Below, in pieces: positions 32,825 through 42,200 of a stretch of 62,192 nucleotides of DNA. The stretch is from an uncultured Oscillospiraceae bacterium. Its GTDB lineage: Bacteria > Bacillota > Clostridia > Oscillospirales > Oscillospiraceae. The first letter of the stretch is position 1. Each line of letters starts with the position of its first letter. Location: the NCBI GenBank assembly GCA_947632155.1, contig CANROF010000008.1, positions 1 through 62,192 of the forward strand. The letters are read 5' to 3'. The position numbers and the translations under genes were made by a program. The notes beneath the pieces were generated by a model that was not told where the DNA came from, searched no databases, and saw nothing but the letters and a program-made list of their open reading frames with translations.

Positions 32825-33748
32825 ATGAACAGCAACGAAACTTCCGGGCTGTGGCCGGTGATGCTAACGCCCTTTACCGATGCGGGAGACATTGACTACG
32901 CGTCCCTGGAACGGCTCATCGACTGGTATGAGCGAAACGGCGCCACGGGGCTTTTCGCGGCCTGCCAGTCCAGCGAGGTGTTCTTTCTCTCCCTTTCCGA
33001 GCGCGTGGAGCTGGTGCGCTTCATAAAGAGCCACGCCCACGTCCCCGTTATCGCCTCCGGCCACACGTCCCAGAGCCCGGACAGCCAGGCGGAGGAGCTT
33101 CGCAGGATCGGGGATGCCGGCGCGGAGGCGCTGATACTCATCACCAACCGCCTGGTCCCCGACGGGGACCGGGAGCGCAGCGTCATCCCGGCGCTGAAGG
33201 CCCTGATGGAGCGGCTGGACCCGGAGCTTCCGCTGGGCTTCTACGAGTGCCCCTACCCCTTCAAGCGCCTTTTGACGCCGGACGAGCTCAAGTGGTGCGC
33301 GGACAGCGGGCGCTTCGCCTTCATCAAGGACACCTGCTGCGACATAGACACCATCCGCCTGCGTCTGGAAACTGTTCGCGGCAGCCGCCTCGCCCTCTAT
33401 AACGCCAACACCACGACCCTCCTGCCCTCCCTGCGGGCCGGCGCCGCGGGCTTCTCCGGCGTGATGGCCAACTTCCACATGGACCTGTACCGGTGGCTTC
33501 TGGACAACTGGCGGACCGAGAGCGAAAAGGCGGAGCTCCTGCAGAGCTTCCTGACGGCCTTTTCCCAGATTGAGCGCCAGCTCTACCCCGTCAACGCCAA
33601 ATATCATTTAAGCGCCCTGGAGCACGTCATCTCCGGCGTCCACAGCCGCGCGGTCAGCGCGGAGCTCCTGACGCCCACCTTCAAGGAGGAGGTGCGCCAG
33701 ATGCGCGCCGCCGCTGAATACATAAAAAACACCCTGTGCCGGAACTGA
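32825..33748 (+). CDS. DapA/NanA-superfamily aldolase (class I)
   Basis: 307 residues, a full DHDPS-type barrel. The Schiff-base lysine is Lys168 (FAFIKDTCCD) and the tyrosine Tyr140 (GFYECPYP). The phosphate/carboxylate loop usually written TTGE reads CQSSE here, so it is not a plain DapA. The superfamily includes N-acetylneuraminate lyase, KDG aldolase and trans-acting 2-keto-3-deoxy acid aldolases. Next to a sialidase-fold gene it could cleave a 2-keto-3-deoxy sugar acid such as Kdo, Dha or an acid from rhamnose/fucose oxidation. It is 18 bp upstream of an IclR gene. Function is inference. Confidence 0.82.
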   Translation: MNSNETSGLWPVMLTPFTDAGDIDYASLERLIDWYERNGATGLFAACQSSEVFFLSLSERVELVRFIKSHAHVPVIASGHTSQSPDSQAEELRRIGDAGAEALILITNRLVPDGDRERSVIPALKALMERLDPELPLGFYECPYPFKRLLTPDELKWCADSGRFAFIKDTCCDIDTIRLRLETVRGSRLALYNANTTTLLPSLRAGAAGFSGVMANFHMDLYRWLLDNWRTESEKAELLQSFLTAFSQIERQLYPVNAKYHLSALEHVISGVHSRAVSAELLTPTFKEEVRQMRAAAEYIKNTLCRN

Positions 33749-33766
33749 AAAAGAGGAGGAATTTGA

Positions 33767-34522
33767 ATGTCGGCAGATAACAGCACGGTAAAATCCCTCG
33801 TCCGCGCCCTTTCGGTGCTGGAGTGCTTCTCCGTGGAGCGGCCGGAGCTGGGGCCGTCGGAGATCGGCGCCATGCTCCACATGCAAAAGAGCACCATCTA
33901 CAACATCCTCAACACCTTCCAACAGTGCGGGTATCTCACAAAAAACGAGCAGACGGGGAAGTACTCCCTGGCGCTGAAGCTCCTGCATTTCGGATATATC
34001 GTCAACAGCCGCTACAGCCTGCGTGAGATGTTCCTCCCGGTGCTGTCCAAGATCGCCAACGCCACCGGGGAGCTCTGCTACTTCGGCATCCTCAGCGAGG
34101 AGCAGGTGGTCTACATCGAGTCCGCCGTACCCGCGGGCCAGATGCGCACGCGCAACATCTCCGGCGAGCGCGCGCCGCTCTACTGCACGGGCCTGGGCAA
34201 GGCGATGCTGGCCTATCTGCCGGAGGCGCAGATCGAAAAGATCCTGTCCCGCCCCATGAAGGCCTTCACGGATTACACCATCACCCGCCCGGAGACTCTG
34301 CGCCAGGCGCTGGAGGAGATTCGGCAGAACGGCTACGCCGCCGACAACATGGAGCACGAGTTCGGCATCCGCTGTGTGGCGGTGCCGGTGTTCGACAGCC
34401 ACGGCCAGGTGGTGGCCGCCGTCAGCGTCTCCGGCCCCTCCCCCCGCTTCGACAACTCCGTCATCGCCCGCGACGCCGTCATCATCGCCGACGCCCTCCG
34501 CCCCCTCCAGCGGTGTATTTAA
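33767..34522 (+). CDS. IclR-family transcriptional regulator
   Basis: 251 residues. N-terminal winged HTH (ALSVLECFSVERPELGPSEI, then KSTIYNILNTFQQCGYL, about 12-65) and C-terminal effector domain (LGKAMLAYLPEAQ, GIRCVAVPVFDSHG, then VVAAVSVSGP, about 80-250). IclR members sense small acids such as KDG or glyoxylate. Directly after the aldolase gene with AGGAGG before ATG 33767, so probably autoregulatory with it. A strong terminator follows at 34531. Confidence 0.95.
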   Translation: MSADNSTVKSLVRALSVLECFSVERPELGPSEIGAMLHMQKSTIYNILNTFQQCGYLTKNEQTGKYSLALKLLHFGYIVNSRYSLREMFLPVLSKIANATGELCYFGILSEEQVVYIESAVPAGQMRTRNISGERAPLYCTGLGKAMLAYLPEAQIEKILSRPMKAFTDYTITRPETLRQALEEIRQNGYAADNMEHEFGIRCVAVPVFDSHGQVVAAVSVSGPSPRFDNSVIARDAVIIADALRPLQRCI

Positions 34523-34530
34523 AAAATCCA

Positions 34531-34571
34531 AAAAAGCATATCGCCGCGCCCCGCGCGGCGATATGCTTTTT
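34531..34571 (+). terminator. Strong rho-independent terminator after the IclR gene
   Basis: AAAAAGCATATCGCCGCG pairs perfectly with CGCGGCGATATGCTTTTT around CCCCG and ends in a T-run. Works for both strands. It closes the catabolic island. Confidence 0.9.
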
Positions 34572-34694
34572 ACGGTGCATTTTTGAAAATCCCAAATCAA
34601 CGCGATAACCCACAATCTCGCTGTACGGGCCGCTGCCCACAGCGGCCCATCTTCCCGATTCACCGCCCGTTTTCCATCAACCGCACCACGCCCC

Positions 34695-34709
34695 CGTAGG
34701 GGCGGGTCA
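34695..34709. repeat. CGTAGGGGCGGGT intergenic motif (family C)
   Basis: CGTAGGGGCGGGTCA matches the motif at 46142-46156 and, inverted, at 52888-52914. It touches the stop codon of the flavodoxin gene. Rest of 34572-34694: no gene seen. Confidence 0.5.
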
Positions 34710-35120
34710 CTTTTTCGCGGCGATTTTTTGGGCGAACTCTCCGGCGGCCTTCAGGTCCTGGGCGTTTGGCCTCCCCTTATGCAGCACGAGGAACGACCCG
34801 GGGCAGGAAAACTCCTCCTTGTCCAGGGGGATTCCCTTGGCCTCCAGCAGCTTGGAGACGTACTTCGCCGTGGACCTCAGGGAGGCGGAGGTGCTGAAAT
34901 TCACGACTCTCCCCACGCGCACATTGATGCCGGCTATGAATTTCTTCACCGCGTCGTCCACGTCAAAGGCGTAGGGCGAGCTGCCCAGGAAGAGCACGTC
35001 CACGTCCTCCGCAAGGGGCTTTTCCACCCCCAGGGCCTCCGCCCCGACGGCTTTGGCCATGGCCTCCGCCAGCTTTTTCGTGTTCCCGCCCCGGGTAAAA
35101 TAGCGTACAGCGATCTTCAT
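34707..35120 (-). CDS. Flavodoxin-like protein
   Basis: 137 residues. FMN-phosphate loop text YFTRGGNTKKLAEAMA at 7-22, VDVLFLGSSPYAFDVDD in the middle and SCPGSFLVLHKGRPN near the end, the pattern of short single-domain flavodoxins of Clostridia. It would carry one or two electrons in the cytoplasm. ATG 35120, with AAAGGAG upstream. Last gene of a four-gene minus-strand operon (36084-34707). Partner not evident. Confidence 0.85.
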   Translation of the reverse strand: MKIAVRYFTRGGNTKKLAEAMAKAVGAEALGVEKPLAEDVDVLFLGSSPYAFDVDDAVKKFIAGINVRVGRVVNFSTSASLRSTAKYVSKLLEAKGIPLDKEEFSCPGSFLVLHKGRPNAQDLKAAGEFAQKIAAKK

Positions 35121-35154
35121 ATATAAGGCTCCTTTCGGCTTTATTACTGCGCGG

Positions 35155-35502
35155 TCAATGCCGCTCCCCCAAAAACGCCTCCAGCTCCAGATACTCCAGC
35201 GTCACGGGGAGCTCCGTCTTCTCGGCGTCCCGCACCGGGAGGAAGGGGGTGATCACCGCCTTCTCCTGGCCACAGCGGGGGCATTTATAGAGCTTCGCCC
35301 TGGCGCCGTACATGCCGGTGGGAATCTGCGCCTTGGAGCTTATGGGGACGAGGCCGCGCCTGTACCACTCCCCGTGCTCGCGCCGGACGTAGTGGCCCAC
35401 GGTGACGGAGGGCATGGCGTAAAGCCGCTCCTCCCGCGCCTCCATGAGCTCCTTGCAGACCCGGCACCGCTCCCCCTTGGGGCCCCTTGAGAAGAGCCCC
35501 AT
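35155..35502 (-). CDS. Small zinc-ribbon protein of unknown function
   Basis: 115 residues from ATG 35502 (MGLFSRGPKGERC). Two CxxC pairs: CRVCKEL near residue 13 and CPRCGQEK near residue 74, likely one zinc site. I do not recognise a named family. It overlaps the preceding gene by ATGA, so the two are translationally coupled. The C-terminal part (TLEYLELEAFLGERH) is acidic. Confidence 0.75.
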   Translation of the reverse strand: MGLFSRGPKGERCRVCKELMEAREERLYAMPSVTVGHYVRREHGEWYRRGLVPISSKAQIPTGMYGARAKLYKCPRCGQEKAVITPFLPVRDAEKTELPVTLEYLELEAFLGERH

Positions 35503-35804
35503 CACCGGGCCGCCTTCGCGGCGTTGATGATCTCCACCATGGAGTCGGCCTTGGATATGCCCTCCAGAATTTTGGGGTCGGTCATCTTCCACCTGGAGTT
35601 GGAGACGAAGGTGTCCACGCGGTTTTGGATTCCGTCCACGGTGAAGAGGAAGCTCACCCGCATGGAGCCCTCCAGGGCGCCCCGGCCGGTCTTTCCGTCG
35701 TCCACGCGGGGATTCTCCACCCGGGACGCGGGGATTATGTACTGCTTTCTGGGGTTGGCGGCGTAGACCAGGCCCAGCTTTCCGTGGACGGTGTCAACCA
35801 CCAC
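35502..35804 (-). CDS. Hypothetical protein (100 residues)
   Basis: MVVDTVHGKLGLVYAANPRK... with a soluble alpha/beta pattern and a helical end (ILEGISKADSMVEIINAAKA). No cysteines or motifs that I can name. It overlaps the upstream membrane-protein gene by 11 bp and the zinc-ribbon gene by 4 bp, so it belongs to this operon. Confidence 0.7.
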   Translation of the reverse strand: MVVDTVHGKLGLVYAANPRKQYIIPASRVENPRVDDGKTGRGALEGSMRVSFLFTVDGIQNRVDTFVSNSRWKMTDPKILEGISKADSMVEIINAAKAAR

Positions 35805-36084
35805 GACGCACCCCCTTGCCGTTGAAGGTCATGTTCCGGGTAAGGCCCTGGGCGTCCATGGCCTTCGCCAGCTTTTTACTGCCGCTTTCAAAGGACTTCC
35901 TCCAGCCCAGCACCCACCACGCCACCGAGGCCGCCAGCAGGACCAAGGGCACAAGGGCGGCGGGCCCGGTGCCGTCGGTGGTGGTGACAAGTACGGCGGT
36001 CACCGCCGCCACCACCACAATGGGCGCGAAGATGAAGATGAGCATATAAAGCGCGTCAACCTTTTTCACTTTTTCGTTCTCCAT
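35794..36084 (-). CDS. Small membrane protein, two transmembrane segments
   Basis: 96 residues. Two hydrophobic stretches (about 12-34, LYMLIFIFAPIVVVAAVTAV; and about 42-60, AALVPLVLLAASVAWWVLGW) followed by a basic cytoplasmic tail. ATG 36084, with GGGAGG upstream. First gene of the operon with the two small proteins and the flavodoxin. Function unknown. Confidence 0.75.
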   Translation of the reverse strand: MENEKVKKVDALYMLIFIFAPIVVVAAVTAVLVTTTDGTGPAALVPLVLLAASVAWWVLGWRKSFESGSKKLAKAMDAQGLTRNMTFNGKGVRRGG

Positions 36085-36123
36085 ACAACATTCCTCCCAA
36101 AATGAAATTAATGGATATAAGCT

Positions 36124-36152
36124 ATTCTAATACCGAATTAATGTAATGTCAA
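36124..36152 (-). promoter_or_regulatory. Sigma-A promoter of the small membrane protein/flavodoxin operon
   Basis: Minus strand TTGACA (36152-36147) and TAGAAT (36129-36124), 17-bp spacer; start near 36117, about 33 bases before ATG 36084. Confidence 0.8.
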
Positions 36153-36217
36153 CAAAAATCGCCGTTTCGACTGAAGCGGCGCCGGGCGGGTCAATAGGAG
36201 AACGGCCGCCATTCGAT

Positions 36218-36256
36218 AAAGGCTTCGCCGCGCGTTCGCGCGGCGAAGCCTTTTTT
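36218..36256 (-). terminator. Terminator after the glucan synthase gene
   Basis: AAAGGCTTCGCCGCGC pairs with GCGCGGCGAAGCCTTT around GTTC. On the minus strand it follows the stop at 36279 and ends in TTTAT; on the plus strand it ends in TTTTTT. Confidence 0.85.
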
Positions 36257-36278
36257 GGGGGCGTTTTTTGCCGCCATA

Positions 36279-39200
36279 TCAGCCGTCCCGGCGCGGGCCG
36301 GCCTGGGCGGCGGCTGCGGCGGGCGGGGCGTAGGGGAGGCCCTCTTTTTTGTAGGGCTCGCCGTTTATCAGGATGCCCTGGGGGTAGATGTCGATTCTCA
36401 GCTCCTCGCGGCCCCGCAGCACCGCGTGGCAGGGGAGCAGGCTTTCGGGGAGCTTCGGCTCCACGTAGAGCCGGCCTTCACGCAGGTGCAGGCCCAGAAG
36501 CTCCTCCGCCACCGCCCGGAGATACCACCCGGCGGAGCCCGTGTACCAGGTCCAGCCGCCCCGGCCCACGTGCCCGGGGGCGGAGTAGACGTCCGCCGCC
36601 AGTACGTAGGGCTCTACGGCGTAGACATCCCCGTCCCGGCCCCAGGGGGAGAGGGCGGAGAGGAGCTCCGCCCCCTCCCGGCGCCGGCCGGCGCGCAGCA
36701 GCGCCATGGCCAGCCACACGGCGGCGTGGGTGTACTGCCCGCCGTTTTCCCGGAAGCCCGGGGCGTAGGCCCTTATATACCCGGGGCACGTGTCCCCGGC
36801 GTCGAAGGGCGGGTCAAAGAGCTTTGCCACGCGGCTGTGGGAATCGAAGAGCCGCTTATAGGCGCTCATCACCGCCTGGCGGCTCCGGGCGGCGTCGGCC
36901 CCGGCAAAGACGGCGAAGCTCTGGGCGATGGAGTCAAGCTCACACTCCCCGGGGGCATTCTCCGACGGCGCTCCCAGGGGCGTTCCGTCGTCGAAGGTCC
37001 CGCGCAGATACCACTCCCCCGTCCAGGTCCCCTCGCCGGCTCTGAGGAGGTCGGAGGACGCCCGCAGATACCGCCGGGCCGGCTCCGCCTCGCCCAGCTT
37101 GCCGCACAGCTCCGAGAGCCGCCGGAGGGTGAGGCTTGCGAAGAAGGTGAGCCACACGCTCTCGCCCTGGCCCCGGGCGCCCACGCGGTCAAAGCCGTCG
37201 TTCCAGTCCCCGCCCAGCATCAGCGCCAGGCCGTGCCTGCCGGTCCCGCGGCTCAGAAACGCGTCCGCGGCGTCCATGGCGTGGCGCAGGACCGTTCCGG
37301 AGTCCCGGGCCGTCCCGGGGCGCTCGTACCTGTCGCGCTCCTCCGGCTTCAAGGGCGGGGAGCTGAGATACCCCGTCTCCTCCCGGCAAAGGCCGGTGTC
37401 CCCGGTCTTCGTCACATAGTCTGTCAGGGCGTAGGGCAGCCAGAGTAGGTCGTCGGAGCACCGGGTCCGCACGCCCATGACGCCGCCGGGGGTGTCGTGC
37501 CACCAGTGCATCACGTCCCCCTCCCGGTACTGGTGGGCCGCCGCCGTCATGATCTGCCTCCGGCAGCGCTCCGGGTCCACCAGCGTCAGGGCGCAGGCGT
37601 CCTGGAGCTGGTCCCGGAAGCCCGTGGCCCCGCCGTTCTGGTACAGGCCCGTTTTGGCGATAAGGCGGCTGGCCAGGGTCTGATACACGCACCAGCCGGA
37701 CATCAGGGCGTTGATCTTCTCATCCGGCGTCACGATCCTCAGCCGTCCCACCCGCTCCCGCCAGGCGTCCTTCGTGCTCTCCAAAAGCCCGTCTGCCTCC
37801 CGGAGAAGCCCCGCAAGGGCGGGGACGTCCTCGCACCCGGCGGCGATGACCAGCCGCTCCGCGGCGGAAAAGCGCAGGGCGACGCAGGGCCTCACGCCGG
37901 CCCCCAGAGCTCCGTCCAGCTCCCCCAGGCGGTATTTGTTCCAGTCCCCGGTGAAGCCCACGGGCTCCGCGTCCGGCAGCACCCGGAAAACGGTATTTTT
38001 AAACTCCCCGGAGGGGTTCCTGGCGGTGAAGGCCCGGCCCTCCCGGCCCGTGATGACAGCCCGGGCGAGCCTTTCGTCCTCCCCCAGGGTGAGGCCGGTG
38101 GAATACTCCACCTCCAACCCGGCAAGGTCCCCCCGCAGCTCCAGTATGAGGACCCTCGCCGCCGCGTCCTCCGGCACAAAGGCCGTGAGCCGCGTCTTGA
38201 CGCCCAGCGTCTCCCGCTCCCACCGGGCCCAGCCGAAGCCGTACTCCACCAGGGTGGCGTCCCCCGTTCCGTCTGCGAAGAGGCTCCGCCGCGCCTCCCC
38301 CCGAAGGAGCTCCAGCCGCTCCGCCCCCAGGGCGGTGGAGGCGTCCCCCAAGGAGGGCGTCAGGCGCATGAGCCGGGAGTTTTTGTACCACATATACCCG
38401 GTCCCGCACTCGGTGGCCAGGTACCCGAAGCGCTGGTTTGCCAGAATATTGCTCCACGCCGCCTCGGGGAGGGCCCCGCCCAGGGCGAAGCGGAAGGTCC
38501 CGTCCTCCGCAAGCTCCCACCGCGGCGGCTCCCCGCCCCGGCGGTAGGCCGGCTCCTTGCGGGGGAAACGCTCCCGGTGGGCGGCCTCGGCGGGGATGGC
38601 CTCCGGCCTCACCGCCAGGTCCGCCAGGGCCTCGGCGGCCAGAGCCTCCCGGGTCCCGGCGTCCAACAGGTGTACGCCGCCCCGGGCCCCCAGGGCGCCC
38701 TCCCGGCCCAGGGACGTCAGGGTCTTCAATATGGCCTCCCGCTGGCCGCCCCGGTAATCCCCGGCGTCGGTGAGAAGGAGGGCAAGGTCCGACTCCACGC
38801 CGTTTTCGGAGAGGAGCGCGTGCCGGCGCAGAAGCGTCAGGGCCCCCTCCAGGGCCTCCCCTGTCTCCACCTTCGCCGTGAGGATAGGCAGGTCCCCGGA
38901 TATTCCGGCCCGCCAAAGGTCCTCCCGGCCGAAGCGCCCCTCCCGCAGGAGCTCCCGCCGGGCCTCGCCGGGCCTGGCGCCGTAGAGAAGGCCCGTCAGG
39001 AGCCCCAGGGCCTCCCGGACCTCCCGGGGCTTCAGGCCCAGCATCAGCGCGGCGGCGGCCAGACGGCTTATGGCCTGGGGCTGGCTTTTCCGCGAGAGCT
39101 CCCTGGCGGCGTCCTCCGCCTCCTGCCTTGTAGTTCCCGGGGCCAGGGCCACGGTCACGGCGCATTTCCCGGAGGCGAGGTCCACGGGGATGGTGAGGGC

Positions 39201-42200
39201 GACGCGCATATCCGGGCTTGCGCGGAGCATTTTTCCGCCCTCCGGCCCCTCGCCCCGGCGAAAGTGGGTGGCGGCGGTCATGGGCGCGTCGCAGGCCGCG
39301 GCCAGATACACGTCCTCCTGCCCGGGCTTTGGCCTGCGGCGCACCGTCAGCACGCCGGAGCGGAAGTCCGCCTCCAGGGCGAGCTTTGAAAAGGCGGGGT
39401 GGGCCTTGTGATCCTCCCGCCGCTCCAAAACCGGCTCGAAGACGCAGATGAGCCGGGCTTTCCCGAACCCCGCGGGGGCGGAAAGCTCGATGTGCCGGAC
39501 CTCCCCCGCCGTCCCCGGGGGGACGGTCAGCGTCTCCCGGAAGGTGAGGCCGTCAAATTCCGCCCGGACCTGGCCGAAGCTGTCCGACAGCGTGGAGGAA
39601 TACTTCACGCGCCTGTCGTACTCCGGGGCAGCCGTCAGGGGGATGAGCCCCTCCCGGGTCCGAAGATAGAGGGCGACGCCGGCGTCACGCCCCATGTCCG
39701 GCTCCATGCGGGTGAGGTCCCGCCCGCGCCAGACGCTCCTTACGGCCCCCGTCTCGGCAAAAAGCGCCGTGTACTCCCCGTTGGAGAGGGGGACGCACCG
39801 GGGGGAGACGCAGTCGGTCTGGGAGGTCCGGAGGTCCAGCTCCCCGCTCTCCGCCCGCCGGGGCACAGCCGGGACCTCCCGGGGCGGCTGGCGCAGGACG
39901 ATCTGCCCCGTGGGGATGCGCTCCTCCAGGAGCTCCCGATAGGCCCCCATGCGTATATCCGCCATAAAGCGGCGCGGGAACACGTCGTTACAGAGGGTGT
40001 TGGCCACGGCGACCAGGCTCATCCCCAGATGGTGGGCCATGAAGGTCCGCACCGGCTCCCCCTTTGCGCTCCGGGCCCGGGCCGGGGTCAGGTCCAGGGC
40101 CTCATAGAGCCCGTACCGCCCCTCCATTCCGCGGCCGGAGAGCCGCCGGAGGTTTTTGACGCCGCCCCCGGGGTCCAGCGGCAGGGCCAGATAGGTGGCG
40201 TAGGGCGCGATGACGCGCTCCGTCCCCATGCCGCGCTTCAGCGCCAGGCGCTGGACCCCGTGGGCCTTGTAGCGGTAGGAGAGCCCCGGGTCGAAGGCGT
40301 AGTAGGCGCTCTCCGATATGCCCCAGGGCAGCCCGGGGCCGGCGCGCCTCTGGGCGTAGAGGCAGAAGCGGGCGCTTTCATAGAGCAGGGAATTTTCCGG
40401 GCAGGGCAGCAGGAGATTTGGCATCAAATACTCGAACATCGTCCCCGTCCAGCTCGCCATGCCGGAGTAGCCGTCCTGGGAGACGAGCGCCCGGCCCAGC
40501 CTGCGCCAGTGCTTTCTGGGGACGGCCCCCAGGGCCACGGCGATAAAGCTGGTCTGGCGGGCCTCGCTGGCAAGCAGATCGTACCAGCCCTCGCTGGGGG
40601 CGCCCTTTGTCAGGTCGAAGCCTATATAAAAAAGCTTCCTCTTCCCGTCGAAAAGGGCCCCCATGTCCGCGCTGTCGATGAGCCCGGCGCATTTTTCCGC
40701 CGCGTCCCCCTCCCCTGCCTCCAGGAGCCACTGACGGAGGGCGATGAGGCACCCCACGAAGTTCCCGCTGTCCACGGTGGAGACATACCGGGGCTCCAGG
40801 GGCGTCAGCGTCCGGGTGTCGTACCAGTTCAAAAGGTGCCCCCGCCACCTCCGGAGCTTCAGGCACGTCTCCAGCGTCCTTTTCACCCGCTCCACGGCCT
40901 CCCGCTCCCCGATGAGCCCCAAATCCGAGGCCGCGGCGCAGGAGAGCATGGCAAGGCCGATGTTCGTGGGGCTCGTGCGGTGGGCGGGCCCTAAGCGCGG
41001 CTCCTCCTGGACGTTATCCGGGGGGAGGTAGTTGTCCTCCGGCGTCAGGGTGTCCGCGAAATACCGCCATATCTCCCCGGCCCGGGACAGGAGGAAGCTC
41101 CTGTCGGCCTGGGACACGCGCCGAACGCGGCGTATCTCCCGGGACAGCGCCCAGGCGAAGGCCGGGGCGAAGAGCCAGACGATCCCCACCGCCGCCCCGG
41201 GGGCGCTGCGGGCCAGCAGGACGACCAGCGCCCCCGCAAGGGGGCAGGCCGCCAGGGACTTATAATTTACGCCCAATGTGTTCCCGTGACGCCGCTCGGC
41301 CTCGGAGGACGTCACCCAGGCCAGGAGCTTTTTCCGGCTCACCGTCATCCTGTAGACCGCCGTCACCGCCGCCCGGAGCTGGACCCACGCCTCCGCGGGC
41401 AGGAGCGTCAGGCGTATGGCGGCCCGGAGCATGGCCCCGGCGATGCCGGAGATGACGGAGGACTGATACCTGGCCCCGCCGCTGCCGTCGTGGCGCGCCA
41501 GGAGCTCCGCGGTGCTCAAAATGAGCCCGCCCAGGACGGACGCCGCCGCCACAACGGCCGCCGTCCCCATGGCCCTCCCGCCGATGAGGAGCCCCGCCAG
41601 GACGGCAAGGAGGGTGAACACCGGCGTCAGGCTCCGGCGCAGATTGTCGAAGAGCTTCCACTTTGTAAGGCTGGAGAGGGCGTTGCGCCGCAGCCCTCCC
41701 TCCCCGGTCCTCACCCAGCCGGTACACCAGCGGATGTTCTGCCAGTCCCCCCGGGCCCAGCGCTCCTGGCGGGTAAACCAGCTCGTCACCTTATAGGGCC
41801 AGCCGTCGGTGAGCTCCGTATCGGAGACATAGGCGCACCGGAGATACCCGCCCTCCAGGATGTCGTGGGAGAGAACGGCGTTCTCCGGGAACGCCCCGTC
41901 CAGCAGACGCCTGTAGACCGGGACGTTCAAAAGCCCCTTGCCCATGAAGGTCCCCTCGCCGAAGAGGTCCTGGTAGAGGTCCGACACCGCCGCGCCGTAG
42001 GGGTCCAGTCCCCCCTCCCCGGCGAAGATCCGGGCAAAATCGCTCCTGCCCGCCGAGGTCAGGTCCACGGAGATCCGTGGCTCGAAGACGCCGTAGCCGG
42101 AGGTCACCCGCCCCAGCTTCCCGTCGATGACCGGCACGTTCAGCGGGTGGAGGGCCGCGCCCACCAGCTCCCTGGCCGCCCCGGCGGTGAGGCGCGTGTC

